Shown: positions 7,258 through 15,306, counted from the stretch's first letter. The stretch: DNA of 22,548 nt from Jeotgalicoccus sp. (GCA_003513765.1 DONT01000003.1:23981-46528), one strand, 5' to 3'. Notes: generated by a model from the letters alone, not told the origin. Translations and numbers: made by a program.

Positions 7258-7608
7258 ATGGTTAATGTATACGATCAGGCTAATGCCCTTGAAACAGCAT
7301 TACGTGAATCAGAAGAATTTCAGCAAATGAAGGAACTTTACAGCAAGGTGAACGAGGATGCTGAATCAAAACAATTGTTTGATGAGTTTAGAGAACTCCA
7401 AATGACATTACAGCAAAAACAAATGCAGGGTGAAGAACTTTTAGAAGAAGATATTCAAAAAGCTCAAAACTCAGCACAGGAAATTGAAAATGATGAAAAC
7501 ATTAAAGGTTTAATGGAAGCTGAACAGAAAATGAGCCAGCTTATCCAGGACTTAAACCGAGTTATCATGAAGCCTATCGAAGAGCTTTATGAAATTAACA
7601 ATCAATAG
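7258..7608 (+). CDS. yheA: UPF0342 / YlbF-YmcA superfamily protein YheA
   Basis: Product of 116 aa, almost entirely charged helix and glutamine-rich, with no membrane segment or signal. It fits the YlbF/YmcA fold by its two long helices (about 5-50 and 60-105) and by YDQANALETALRESEEF at the start. YlbF and YmcA of Bacillus act with YaaT in RNase Y-dependent RNA maturation. YheA itself is uncharacterised and does not carry a known activity. The ribosome site AAAGGAG is 11 bp before the ATG. It is followed by a strong terminator, so it probably forms a short unit with yheB. Confidence 0.85.
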   Translation: MVNVYDQANALETALRESEEFQQMKELYSKVNEDAESKQLFDEFRELQMTLQQKQMQGEELLEEDIQKAQNSAQEIENDENIKGLMEAEQKMSQLIQDLNRVIMKPIEELYEINNQ

Positions 7609-7623
7609 TCAAAAATATCAGTT

Positions 7624-7650
7624 GAGAGGCCATGCTGGCCTCTCTTTTTT
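7624..7650 (+). terminator. Terminator after yheA
   Basis: Perfect 9-bp arms GAGAGGCCA (7624-7632) and TGGCCTCTC (7636-7644), loop TGC, then six T. Confidence 0.93.
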
Positions 7651-7658
7651 GTTATAAT
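7650..7658 (+). promoter_or_regulatory. Extended -10 promoter of yhaO-yhaN-yhaM
   Basis: TGTTATAAT (TG-n-TATAAT) begins at the last T of the preceding terminator. No good -35 is visible, because that position falls in the terminator stem. A transcript starting near 7665 gives a leader of about 35 nt to the yhaO start. Confidence 0.55.
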
Positions 7659-7698
7659 GTTGAAGAATAGAGTTTTTTCCGAAGGAATGGTGAACCCA

Positions 7699-8883
7699 AT
7701 GGTAAAATTTATCCATGCGGCAGACCTGCACCTGGACAGCCCGTTTAAATCCCGGTCTAAAATGCCTAACAATATACTCGAAATATTAATGACAAGTACA
7801 TATAAAAGTGTGTCCAGGATGGTCGACTTCGCAATTAAAGAGAAAGTAGATTTTTTACTTATATCAGGTGATATTTTCGATCAATCCAACCGTTCTTTAA
7901 AATCTGAAATTTTTCTAAAAAAGGAATTTAACAGACTAAAAGAAAAGGGTATTTTCGTCTACATGATTCACGGAAACCACGATCCGATTTCTTTTGGATT
8001 TAAAACGACGTGGCCGGATAATGTTTCTGTGTTCAAAGAGAATGTAGAAACATATGAAATGCTGAGCTCAAAAGGGGAGCGTATTTATCTGCACGGCTTC
8101 AGCTATCTGCTGGATGAATCGTACGAAAACAAGCTTGATGAATATCCGACGAATACGGATAACCGAGGTATTCATATCGGCCTGCTGCACGGAACGTATG
8201 CGAAAACGAAATACGACGCGAAGCGCTATACGGAATTTAATTTAGAAGCATTGAATAACAAGCTGTATCATTACTGGGCGCTCGGCCACATTCATGTGCG
8301 TTCGCAGCTGGCAGATTTACCGCAGGTTCATTATTCAGGAAATATTCAGGGACGCCATAAAAATGAAACCGGTGAAAAAGGATTCCTCCTTGTTGAAGGG
8401 GATGATGTTTCATTAGCGGCAAACTTCGTACCGGTACAGGAAGTGATCTTTGAAAACCTGGAACTGGATACTGACTCGCTTAGAAAAGAAGAGCTTTATC
8501 AGCAAATCGTTGAATTTAAGCAGGAGCTGAGGGAACAGAGTAAATACATCGTTAACCTCCAGCTGAACTATGACGGAGAAGATGAAATCTCTCAGAGTGA
8601 CTATGCTGAACTCATTAATCTGCTGCAGGAGGACGAGGTAAATATTTCTCAGTTCGTCTGGATTGATAATATTAAAGTCTCATATAATAATGAAGAGCAG
8701 ATAGCATTGCTGAAAGATATTAAAAAGAGTTACTCGGATAACGAAGAGTTATTCAGAAGCGCGGTTAATACAATGTACATGGACCCGAATATTAACCGGT
8801 ATCTGCCGCCGATTAGTGAAGTATCTCCGGAAGAACTTCTCAAAATGGGTGAAGATCGTCTGAAAATGTTGATGAGGAAGTAG
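7699..8883 (+). CDS. yhaO: SbcD-like metallophosphoesterase/exonuclease YhaO
   Basis: Product of 394 aa with a calcineurin-like phosphoesterase domain of the Mre11/SbcD type. Motifs in order are DLHLDSPF (D9, H11), SGDIFDQ (D58), HGNHD (N93, H94), LLHGTY (H164) and GHIHV (H197, H199): the full two-metal set. The C-terminal part (about 260-394) is charged and helical, probably binding the YhaN ATPase. The expected activity is DNA end processing, with YhaN playing the SbcC/Rad50 role. The start at 7699 gives MVKFIHAADL, the usual family opening. The upstream in-frame ATG at 7657 overlaps the -10 box TATAAT, so it cannot be the start; the ATG at 7687 is possible. yhaN follows 7 bp downstream. 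Confidence 0.9.
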   Translation: MVKFIHAADLHLDSPFKSRSKMPNNILEILMTSTYKSVSRMVDFAIKEKVDFLLISGDIFDQSNRSLKSEIFLKKEFNRLKEKGIFVYMIHGNHDPISFGFKTTWPDNVSVFKENVETYEMLSSKGERIYLHGFSYLLDESYENKLDEYPTNTDNRGIHIGLLHGTYAKTKYDAKRYTEFNLEALNNKLYHYWALGHIHVRSQLADLPQVHYSGNIQGRHKNETGEKGFLLVEGDDVSLAANFVPVQEVIFENLELDTDSLRKEELYQQIVEFKQELREQSKYIVNLQLNYDGEDEISQSDYAELINLLQEDEVNISQFVWIDNIKVSYNNEEQIALLKDIKKSYSDNEELFRSAVNTMYMDPNINRYLPPISEVSPEELLKMGEDRLKMLMRK

Positions 8884-8890
8884 TGAAATT

Positions 8891-11818
8891 ATGAGAATCC
8901 TATCAGTAAATATATACGGCTACGGAAAAATTATTAAACAGGAATTTAATACGAATCAGGATTTCGTCCAGATATTCGGTGAAAACGAAGCCGGCAAGTC
9001 GACGATGATGTCATTTATTCATTCGGTACTGTTTGGGTTTCCGACGAAGAAAGAACAGGAACCCCGGCGTGAACCGCGTATGCATAACTTATACGGCGGC
9101 AAGCTGACTGTTAAATTTAAAGATGAACCGGAGCCTGTAGAAATAGAAAGACTTAAAGGTAAAGTGCAGGGCGATGTCAAAATTTACTTTAAAGACGGTA
9201 CAACTAAAGGTGAGGAATGGCTCGCTAAAAAAATGAACTATATAGATAAGCGTACATACCGCTCAATCTTTTCATTTGATGTGCTTGGACTCCAGGATAT
9301 TCACAAGAATATGACGGAAGACAAGCTGCAGGAATATCTGCTTCGTGCAGGGGCTCTCGGTTCTCATGAATACGATGAAATGCTCGGTGCAATCGACAAG
9401 GAGCTTAAATCTCTCTATAAGAGAAACGGCATTAATCCGGTCATTAATACAGAGCTCGAAGATTTAAATGAGCTGAGCGATAAAATCCGCGGACTTGAAA
9501 AGAACGAGAATGAATACAAAACGCTGATTAATGAACAGGTTAAAACGCTTGAGAGCTTAAATTCCAAAAAGCATGCACTGCATCAGATGGAATTGATCCG
9601 CAAGCAGAAGATGAAAGAAGTTATGTATCATAAAGATATTAAGGACTGGAAGCAGCTTGAGAGCAAACTGAATATCGAACCGGTAAACTTCCCAGAACGG
9701 GGTATTGAACGCTATGAGTCATTGCGTAACCACGTTAAGCAGTCTGCAAAGGACATCGGACTGCGCCAGGAAAAACTTAAAACACTGATTGCTGAAATTC
9801 AGCATGTGAAACTGCCCGACAAAACGATGATAAGCTACTTAGAAGCACTGCAAAAAGAAGAGCCTGAAATTAAACAGCAGAACTTGGAAGTAATGCGTTT
9901 ATCGAACTCAGTATCGAATCTTGAAAATGATATTTTAAATCTGCAGAAAGATATCGGCTGGAAAGAGGAGTATCCGGATGTTGATGATTCAAACATCGTC
10001 CGTGAATCCGTGCAGTCTCTGCTGTCGAAATACGATGAGATTATGCTGGAAGAACAGTACTTAATTCGTGAAATTGATCATCTGAGAGCGGATATAAAAC
10101 AGCTCGATGCAGAGATTGAAGAATCGTCACAAAATCAGATTGACGATCAGAGAATGAAGAAAAAACGTGAAGTGCTGGACCGAGAATTTGAACTGACTGA
10201 GAAGAAGCGGATGTATCAGCTGATTGAAAAAGATTACGAGCGTGAAAAACGTGAACGTGACAGAGTTAAAAACTGGCAGGCAGCGCTGATTATTACAATC
10301 AGTGTGATTTCAATCGCCATCGGTGTAATGTTCATTATTAACAACAGCTATCTGTACGGCGGTCTTGCACTTGCTGTCGGAGCAGCGGCACTGTTTATCC
10401 TCGTTATTACAAATAACCGGGAACAGGATACGCTGAAAACCGATTATCAGCTTGAAGTCGACTCGCTGCAGGAAGAAATTAATGAACTGAAGAGCGGGTA
10501 TAATATTGACTTTGATATCGACGATGCGAAAGACCTGCGCCAGGAACTTAAAGGGCTGCGTGCAAAACGTAATTCGTTTGCAGTTAAACTGGATGACCTG
10601 AAGGAAACGCTGTCGGTTAACGAAGCGAATCAGGATCATTTAAATATTCAGCTGGCTGAAGCGAAAAAGAAATTAAAAGTAAATCCTGAACTTGATGATA
10701 AGTATATTGTCGATGCGATATATACTATCCGTCAGATTAAACAGAAGCGTCATCAAATCAACCGCGAACAGCAGGAACTCGATAATATCAATCAGAACCT
10801 GAATGACTTCGATACGCGTGTAAGTGAAGAAGTGAGCGCGTTCGGCATCCATTACAACAAAACATCGATATTCCATGAAGCGGCTCAACTGGCTTCAAAA
10901 TTGAGTAAAGACGAAGCGGCATATTACAGCCTGCGTGAACAGGCCAATCTTCTTGAGAATGAAATAACAGTTCTTGAAGAAAGAAACAGCACCTCACAGC
11001 GTGAACTGAATCAGCTCTTAGACTATGTCGATGCGGATGACGAAGAAGAATACTATTACTATGCAAGAAAATATAGTGAGTATGTCAGTAATGTTAACCG
11101 CTTTAAAGAACTAAGCGATAAACTGGATGAAGAACATTTCGATTACGACCTTAGAAATGAGCTGTCGGGGCGTCTGCTCGCTGACCTGAAAACTGATGAA
11201 GATAATATCAGTGAACAGCTGGACAATTTAAATGAACAGATTCAGCTTGAGCAGCAGTCACTTGTTGAAATTAACAATGAAATCAAGGTGCTGGAGAGCG
11301 ACGGCAAGCTGAGTGAACTGAATCATCTCTACGGTATGCGTAAAGGTGTGCTCCAAAGCCTGGCGGAAGAATATATGTCATTAACTTATATCCGTATCTT
11401 AATTGAGACACATATTAAAGCAATCAAAGATGAGCGTCTGCCGATAGTTTTAGAAGAAGCGAGAGAAACATTTGAATTCGTAACGAAAGGCCGTTATATT
11501 AATGTCATCTACAGTGACGAAGGCATTTTCGTGAAACATCAGAATGGACAGGTTTTCCATCCGCTTGAACTGTCGCAGTCAACCAAAGAGATGCTGTACA
11601 TCAGCTTGCGCCTAAGCCTTATCAGAGCACTAAAAGGCTACTATCAGCTGCCGATTATTGTCGACGATGCATTCGTCCATTTCGACAGCGAACGTACGAA
11701 AACGATACTTGATTACTTTAGAAGTAAGTCAGACGACCAGGTACTGTACTTTACATGTAATTTAAATACGAGCATACCATCAGCTCAAACGATTAAACTG
11801 AAAGAAAAAATGAAGTAG
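8891..11818 (+). CDS. yhaN: SbcC/Rad50-like AAA ATPase YhaN with a mid-protein membrane hairpin
   Basis: Product of 975 aa with the SMC/Rad50 plan: N-terminal ATPase half with Walker A GENEAGKST (30-38), long coiled coils (about 170-460 and 520-850), and C-terminal ATPase half with signature LSQSTKEM (about 887) and Walker B LPIIVDDA (920-927). The arms are rich in Glu, Lys, Gln and Leu. Unlike SbcC, the apex (about 463-507) holds two hydrophobic stretches (ALIITISVISIAIGVMFII and GLALAVGAAALFILVI) separated by a short polar turn. They look like a membrane hairpin, and I see no CxxC zinc hook. This suggests a membrane-tethered nuclease complex with YhaO. The ATG at 8891 lies 7 bp after the yhaO stop, with GAGGAAGTAGTGA as ribosome site. 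The downstream gene yhaM is 12 bp away. Confidence 0.9.
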   Translation: MRILSVNIYGYGKIIKQEFNTNQDFVQIFGENEAGKSTMMSFIHSVLFGFPTKKEQEPRREPRMHNLYGGKLTVKFKDEPEPVEIERLKGKVQGDVKIYFKDGTTKGEEWLAKKMNYIDKRTYRSIFSFDVLGLQDIHKNMTEDKLQEYLLRAGALGSHEYDEMLGAIDKELKSLYKRNGINPVINTELEDLNELSDKIRGLEKNENEYKTLINEQVKTLESLNSKKHALHQMELIRKQKMKEVMYHKDIKDWKQLESKLNIEPVNFPERGIERYESLRNHVKQSAKDIGLRQEKLKTLIAEIQHVKLPDKTMISYLEALQKEEPEIKQQNLEVMRLSNSVSNLENDILNLQKDIGWKEEYPDVDDSNIVRESVQSLLSKYDEIMLEEQYLIREIDHLRADIKQLDAEIEESSQNQIDDQRMKKKREVLDREFELTEKKRMYQLIEKDYEREKRERDRVKNWQAALIITISVISIAIGVMFIINNSYLYGGLALAVGAAALFILVITNNREQDTLKTDYQLEVDSLQEEINELKSGYNIDFDIDDAKDLRQELKGLRAKRNSFAVKLDDLKETLSVNEANQDHLNIQLAEAKKKLKVNPELDDKYIVDAIYTIRQIKQKRHQINREQQELDNINQNLNDFDTRVSEEVSAFGIHYNKTSIFHEAAQLASKLSKDEAAYYSLREQANLLENEITVLEERNSTSQRELNQLLDYVDADDEEEYYYYARKYSEYVSNVNRFKELSDKLDEEHFDYDLRNELSGRLLADLKTDEDNISEQLDNLNEQIQLEQQSLVEINNEIKVLESDGKLSELNHLYGMRKGVLQSLAEEYMSLTYIRILIETHIKAIKDERLPIVLEEARETFEFVTKGRYINVIYSDEGIFVKHQNGQVFHPLELSQSTKEMLYISLRLSLIRALKGYYQLPIIVDDAFVHFDSERTKTILDYFRSKSDDQVLYFTCNLNTSIPSAQTIKLKEKMK

Positions 11819-11830
11819 GAGGGTTCAGTA

Positions 11831-12769
11831 ATGAATAATATTTCATCATTACAGCCTGGGGATTCAGTAGATACATTTTTCCTGATTAAACGCAGTCAGC
11901 AGGGCGTGACTACTCAAGGCAAACCATACATGACAATAGTGCTGCAGGACCGTACGGGAGAAGTCGAAGCAAAACACTGGAACGTCTCACCGAAAGACAT
12001 CGACGTACTCGTTCCTGAAGCATTAATTAAAGTAAAAGGTGATATTATTGACTACCGCGGCAAGAAGCAGATGAAGATTGCAAACTTCCGTGTGGCAACA
12101 CCAGAAGACGGTCTGGAAGCTAAAGACTTCGTAGAAAAAGCGCCGATTGACGGTGAAGAATTATACGATAAAATCTTAGACTACTGCCTGAAAATAGAAA
12201 ACGGCAGTCTGCAGCGTATTACACGCCAGCTGCTGACTAAATTCCGTAAAGAGTTCTCATATTATCCGGCAGCAATGACGAACCACCACGACTTTGTGTC
12301 GGGACTGGCGTACCACGTCTACTACATGCTCCGCGTGGCAGACTCATTATGTGATATTTATCCGACGTTAAACAGAAGCCTGTTATTCAGTGGAATTATT
12401 CTTCACGATATCGGCAAAGTGAAAGAACTGAGCGGGCCAATCGGCACGACTTACACGAACGAAGGAAACCTGATCGGACACATCGTAATTGCAACAGAAG
12501 AAATTACAAAAGTTGCAGATCAGCTGAACATCGAAGGCGAAGAAGTTATGTTACTGAAACATTTAATTCTCAGCCATCACGGTAAACTTGAATACGGTTC
12601 ACCGAAAGTACCGATGGTTAAAGAAGCAGAAATTCTGCACTTTATCGATAACATCGACGCACGCATTATGATGATGGATAAACATATTGATAAAGCGGGT
12701 AAAGGAGCATTCACTGAAAGAATTTTCCCGCTTGAATCGCGTAACTTCTACCGTCCGGAAACTTTTTAA
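11831..12769 (+). CDS. yhaM: 3'-5' exoribonuclease YhaM
   Basis: Product of 312 aa. An OB-fold nucleic-acid-binding domain lies at about 15-95 (MTIVLQDRTGEVEAKHWNVS). An HD phosphohydrolase domain follows at about 145-285, with metal ligands visible as H162 in YHVYYM, H192/D193 in ILHDIGK, the pair in SHHGK (about 249) and D in HFIDNIDAR. YhaM degrades RNA, and in Bacillus also single-stranded DNA, from the 3' end. AGGAGGG right at the yhaN stop gives a strong ribosome site. Last gene of yhaO-yhaN-yhaM; a terminator follows at 12786. Confidence 0.93.
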   Translation: MNNISSLQPGDSVDTFFLIKRSQQGVTTQGKPYMTIVLQDRTGEVEAKHWNVSPKDIDVLVPEALIKVKGDIIDYRGKKQMKIANFRVATPEDGLEAKDFVEKAPIDGEELYDKILDYCLKIENGSLQRITRQLLTKFRKEFSYYPAAMTNHHDFVSGLAYHVYYMLRVADSLCDIYPTLNRSLLFSGIILHDIGKVKELSGPIGTTYTNEGNLIGHIVIATEEITKVADQLNIEGEEVMLLKHLILSHHGKLEYGSPKVPMVKEAEILHFIDNIDARIMMMDKHIDKAGKGAFTERIFPLESRNFYRPETF

Positions 12770-12785
12770 TAGAATTAATATTAGG

Positions 12786-12812
12786 TCCCCGCAGAGATGC
12801 GGGGATTTTTTT
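12786..12812 (+). terminator. Terminator after yhaM
   Basis: TCCCCGCA (12786-12793) pairs perfectly with TGCGGGGA (12798-12805) around a GAGA loop, followed by seven T. Confidence 0.92.
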
Positions 12813-12828
12813 GGTGGTGGTGTGTAAA

Positions 12829-13154
12829 CCGGAGGTGTTGGATTTACAACGGGGAAACGCCGTTGTAAACCGGGCGGGTTGGATTTACAACGGGGAAACG
12901 CCGTTGTAACCCGGGAGCGTTGGATTCATAACAGGGGAACGCCGTTGTTAACCGGGGGCGTTGGATTCAGAACAGGGAAACGCCGTTGTTAACCGGGGGC
13001 GTTGGATTCACAACAGGGAAACGCCGTTGTAAACCGAGAGGGTTGGATTCACAACAGGGACACGCCGTTGTTAACCGAGAGGGCTGGATTCACAACAGGC
13101 GAACGCCGTTGTTAACCGGGAGGGCTGGATTCACAACAGGCGAACGCCGTGGTA
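12829..13154. repeat. Eight-copy 41-bp tandem repeat (array B) filling the yhaM-prsA gap
   Basis: Between two convergent terminators the gap holds eight units, each starting CCGG or CCGA, at 12829, 12870, 12911, 12952, 12993, 13034, 13075 and 13116, all exactly 41 bp apart; the last is slightly truncated. Positions 17-24 and 32-39 of the first two units are TACAACGG and CCGTTGTA, a perfect 8-bp hairpin with loop GGAAACG. Later units keep five central pairs (ACAAC/GTTGT) with one mismatch next to them. Period, CCGG start, hairpin position and loop ends (G...CG) match the array at 1-180, so the two belong to one family despite low identity (about half of the bases). The period is not a multiple of three and no ribosome site or homologous protein is seen, so I regard it as non-coding. 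Confidence 0.93.
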
Positions 13155-13159
13155 TTTCA

Positions 13160-13195
13160 ACAACAAAAAGACGCAAAGCCTATAGGCTTTGCGTC
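13160..13195 (-). terminator. Terminator of prsA
   Basis: GACGCAAAGCC (13170-13180) and GGCTTTGCGTC (13185-13195) form a perfect 11-bp stem with loop TATA. On the minus strand the tail is TTTTTGTTGTTG. Confidence 0.92.
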
Positions 13196-13210
13196 AATTC
13201 ATATCAAATA

Positions 13211-14320
13211 TTATTCAGCGTCTTCTTCAGTATCTGCTGATTCTTCTTCAGCATTTTCCTCAGTTGGAGCACCTTCAGATTCTTCTTCAGCTGCAGCGTC
13301 TTCCTGCTGCTGTGCATTTTCTAATGCTTCGTCAGCGTTAAGGAATGTTTCTTCAATGTACGTCTGAATTTCTTCATTTTCAAATGCTACATTGTACTCT
13401 TCCAGTAGATCACGGTAGCCTTGTAATGCCTGGCTCGGATCTTCCTGGATATTTTTGTTTACAATTTGTGTTTTAATTGTGCTTAATTCTTCTGCAGGTG
13501 TGTCTTCAAGAGTTACATCTTCATTAAGAATGATGTGGTAGCCGAATTGTGATTCGACCGGCTCTGAAATTTGTCCCGGCTCAAGTTCGAATAGTGCTGT
13601 TTCGAATTCTTCAACCATCTGTCCTTCACTTACATAACCGAGCTCGCCGTTTTGCTGTGCGCTTCCTGTATCGTCCGAGTGCTCAGCAGCAAGTTCACCA
13701 AAGTCTGCACCGTCATCAATCTGTGCTTTTAAATCATCAGCTTGTGCTTTTGCTTCTTCTTTAGTCATTGCCGGTTCTTCTTCACCTTCAGCGCCTGCAG
13801 TACTTTCTTCTGCATCTTCTTCAGCGAATGATACGAGGATGTGAGATGATTTTCTCACACTGTCGAATGCTTCTTCATCAGTGATTTCAAAGTAATCGGC
13901 AAAGTATAAATCATTCAGCGCATTGGATACACGCTGCTGTTTATATGTATCAACTGTCATTCCGGGCTGAGATTGCTGCAGCATCATCGAGAAGTTTTCC
14001 TCACCGCCGTATTGTTCAATTTCAGCATCGATTTGCTCATTGAGCTCATCCATATTTAATTCTTCACTGTATTTATCAGTTAAAACTTTGTCTAATACTA
14101 ATTGGAAAGTCTGGTTTGCAACCTGATTAGTACCAATCTGGTTCAGCACATCGTCTGCAGTAACATCTCCTGCGTCACTCGTCGCAAGAACGTTGCCGAA
14201 TTCTACATCTCCGCCTTCTTCTGTCGAAGCTGAATCTGTGTTCTCTTCACCTTCATTGCTGCAGGCAGCTAGACTTACTAAACCTAATCCTATTATAAAT
14301 GGTGCAAATTTCTTCTTCAT
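13211..14320 (-). CDS. prsA: Foldase lipoprotein PrsA (parvulin-type peptidyl-prolyl isomerase)
   Basis: Lipoprotein of 369 aa that folds secreted proteins on the outer face of the membrane. The signal peptide MKKKFAPFIIGLGLVSLAAC carries lipobox LAAC with modified cysteine C20. The parvulin domain spans about 157-268 (SSHILVSF, DFGELAAEHSDD, GELGYVSEGQM, EPVESQFGYHII), flanked by helical NC domains. Two acidic stretches are unusual: an insert at 166-186 inside the parvulin domain, and a tail at 330-369 made almost only of Glu, Ala, Asp and Ser. The ATG at 14320 has GGAGGGAG upstream on the minus strand and opens a proper signal peptide; an in-frame upstream extension to 14383 has none, so it is not the start. 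It is followed by its own terminator and preceded by the ytxH terminator, so probably monocistronic. Confidence 0.95.
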   Translation of the reverse strand: MKKKFAPFIIGLGLVSLAACSNEGEENTDSASTEEGGDVEFGNVLATSDAGDVTADDVLNQIGTNQVANQTFQLVLDKVLTDKYSEELNMDELNEQIDAEIEQYGGEENFSMMLQQSQPGMTVDTYKQQRVSNALNDLYFADYFEITDEEAFDSVRKSSHILVSFAEEDAEESTAGAEGEEEPAMTKEEAKAQADDLKAQIDDGADFGELAAEHSDDTGSAQQNGELGYVSEGQMVEEFETALFELEPGQISEPVESQFGYHIILNEDVTLEDTPAEELSTIKTQIVNKNIQEDPSQALQGYRDLLEEYNVAFENEEIQTYIEETFLNADEALENAQQQEDAAAEEESEGAPTEENAEEESADTEEDAE

Positions 14321-14364
14321 TCGAAAATTCTCCCTCCGGTTCATATACAAGGCATAATATATCA

Positions 14365-14405
14365 TATAAAAAGGACGGTGCACAAACTAAAACACACCGT
14401 CCTTT
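14365..14405 (-). terminator. Terminator of the ytxH-like gene
   Basis: AAAGGACGGTG (14370-14380) and CACCGTCCTTT (14395-14405) form an 11-bp stem with a 14-nt loop, with a T-run on the minus strand just beyond. A possible prsA promoter (TTGTGC, 18-bp spacer, TATATT) would overlap this hairpin; it is weak. Confidence 0.85.
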
Positions 14406-14429
14406 GTAAATATTCTGTTTTTTTAACAG

Positions 14430-14822
14430 TTAGTTGTTATCGCTGTCATCTTTTTTGTCTTTTTCATCTTTGCCTTTAACTTCTGACATCGCAGTATCAG
14501 CTTTATTAGAAATAATTTCGATATTTTCCTGCAGTCTTTCGATGTTCGGGTTAATATCCGCCTGGAAGTTTGAAATCATTGATTTTACTTCGTCACCGAG
14601 AGTGGAGAAAACTTCGCTTGATTCATGTTTTGTTTTTAGGAAAGAATTTTTAATTTCTTCTCCTTCGATTTTTAGCTGGTTCATCTGTGATTTTAAGTCA
14701 TTTGAACCTGTTTTTAATGACTGCTGGAGTTCTTTACCTGATTTAGGTGCATTTAAAAAGGATATGAGCATGCCGCCTGTAATGCCGACTGCGAATCCTA
14801 CACCGATATTTTTAAGTTTCAT
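14430..14822 (-). CDS. YtxH-domain general stress protein
   Basis: Small protein of 130 aa. A single hydrophobic segment (about 5-23, GVGFAVGITGGMLISFL) is followed by the YtxH signature APKSGKELQQSLK and a charged helical tail ending in Lys, Asp and Asn repeats. The protein is probably anchored in the membrane with its tail in the cytoplasm. Function of the family is unknown; the namesake in Bacillus belongs to a sigma-B/sigma-H controlled stress operon. The ATG at 14822 is preferred because AAGGATGTGA (14841-14832) matches nine of ten bases of the ideal ribosome site and is 8 bp away. The GTG at 14834 lies inside that site. A sigma-B-like promoter lies just upstream. Confidence 0.82.
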   Translation of the reverse strand: MKLKNIGVGFAVGITGGMLISFLNAPKSGKELQQSLKTGSNDLKSQMNQLKIEGEEIKNSFLKTKHESSEVFSTLGDEVKSMISNFQADINPNIERLQENIEIISNKADTAMSEVKGKDEKDKKDDSDNN

Positions 14823-14854
14823 AAATTCATTCACATCCTTATCTCAAATGTAAT

Positions 14855-14880
14855 ATACCCTGATTTTATCTTAATTATTC
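14855..14880 (-). promoter_or_regulatory. Sigma-B-like promoter of the ytxH-like gene
   Basis: On the minus strand, GAATAA (14880-14875), a 14-bp spacer and GGGTAT (14860-14855) fit the sigma-B pattern GWTTAA-N12-15-GGGWAW at 11 of 12 positions. The -35 overlaps the stop codon of hit. The predicted leader is about 25 nt and contains the ribosome site. Confidence 0.65.
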
Positions 14881-15306
14881 ATTTAATTTATTTTTAATTG
14901 CCGCTTCAACATCTGAACGTACTTCAGGTGTGTTATTGTCATCTTCCACACTGACCCATTTATAGCCGAAGCCGTCGTGTTCTTCTTTGTAGCGGGGAAT
15001 AATATGGAAGTGAAGGTGGAAAACAGACTGTGATGCATAAGCGCCGTTATTCTGAACCACGTTTAAGCCGGCAGGTTCAAATGCATCTTTGACTGCAGAA
15101 GATACTTTAGTAATGACACTCATTACTTTCGCCCCTGTCTCTGCATCCAGGTCATAAATATTTTCAATCGGCTGTTTAGGGACGACTAGCGTATGTCCCT
15201 TAACGATTGGGAAGGCATCCATAAATGCGATAACGTGGTCGTCTTCATATACAATGTTGGCAGGTATTTCTCTGTCGATAATTTTTTCAAAAATTGTCTT
15301 GTTCAT
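14875..15306 (-). CDS. hit: HIT-family nucleotide-binding hydrolase
   Basis: Product of 143 aa, a histidine-triad protein of the Hit/HinT branch. The triad HLHFHII has H97, H99 and H101; the middle His is the nucleophile acting on nucleotidyl-phosphoramidate or related nucleotide conjugates. The opening IFEKIIDREIPANIVYEDD and the region QNNGAYASQSVFH are typical. The natural substrate is unknown. ATG at 15306 is chosen because GGAGG lies 8 bp before it; the in-frame ATG at 15321 overlaps that site. The gene is divergent from ecsA, the arrangement known in Bacillus and Staphylococcus, with about 86 bp between the two starts. Confidence 0.93.
   Translation of the reverse strand: MNKTIFEKIIDREIPANIVYEDDHVIAFMDAFPIVKGHTLVVPKQPIENIYDLDAETGAKVMSVITKVSSAVKDAFEPAGLNVVQNNGAYASQSVFHLHFHIIPRYKEEHDGFGYKWVSVEDDNNTPEVRSDVEAAIKNKLNE

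Noticed and set aside
12986..13240. Open reading frame of 84 codons through array B, coding a glycine- and arginine-rich repeat peptide
   Set aside because: It exists only because the 41-bp repeat lacks stops in this phase. The period is not a multiple of three, there is no ribosome site, and the frame runs through the prsA terminator into the prsA 3' end.
14321..14383. Upstream in-frame extension of prsA (21 residues)
   Set aside because: It would bury the lipoprotein signal peptide, has no ribosome site, and lies over the probable prsA leader.
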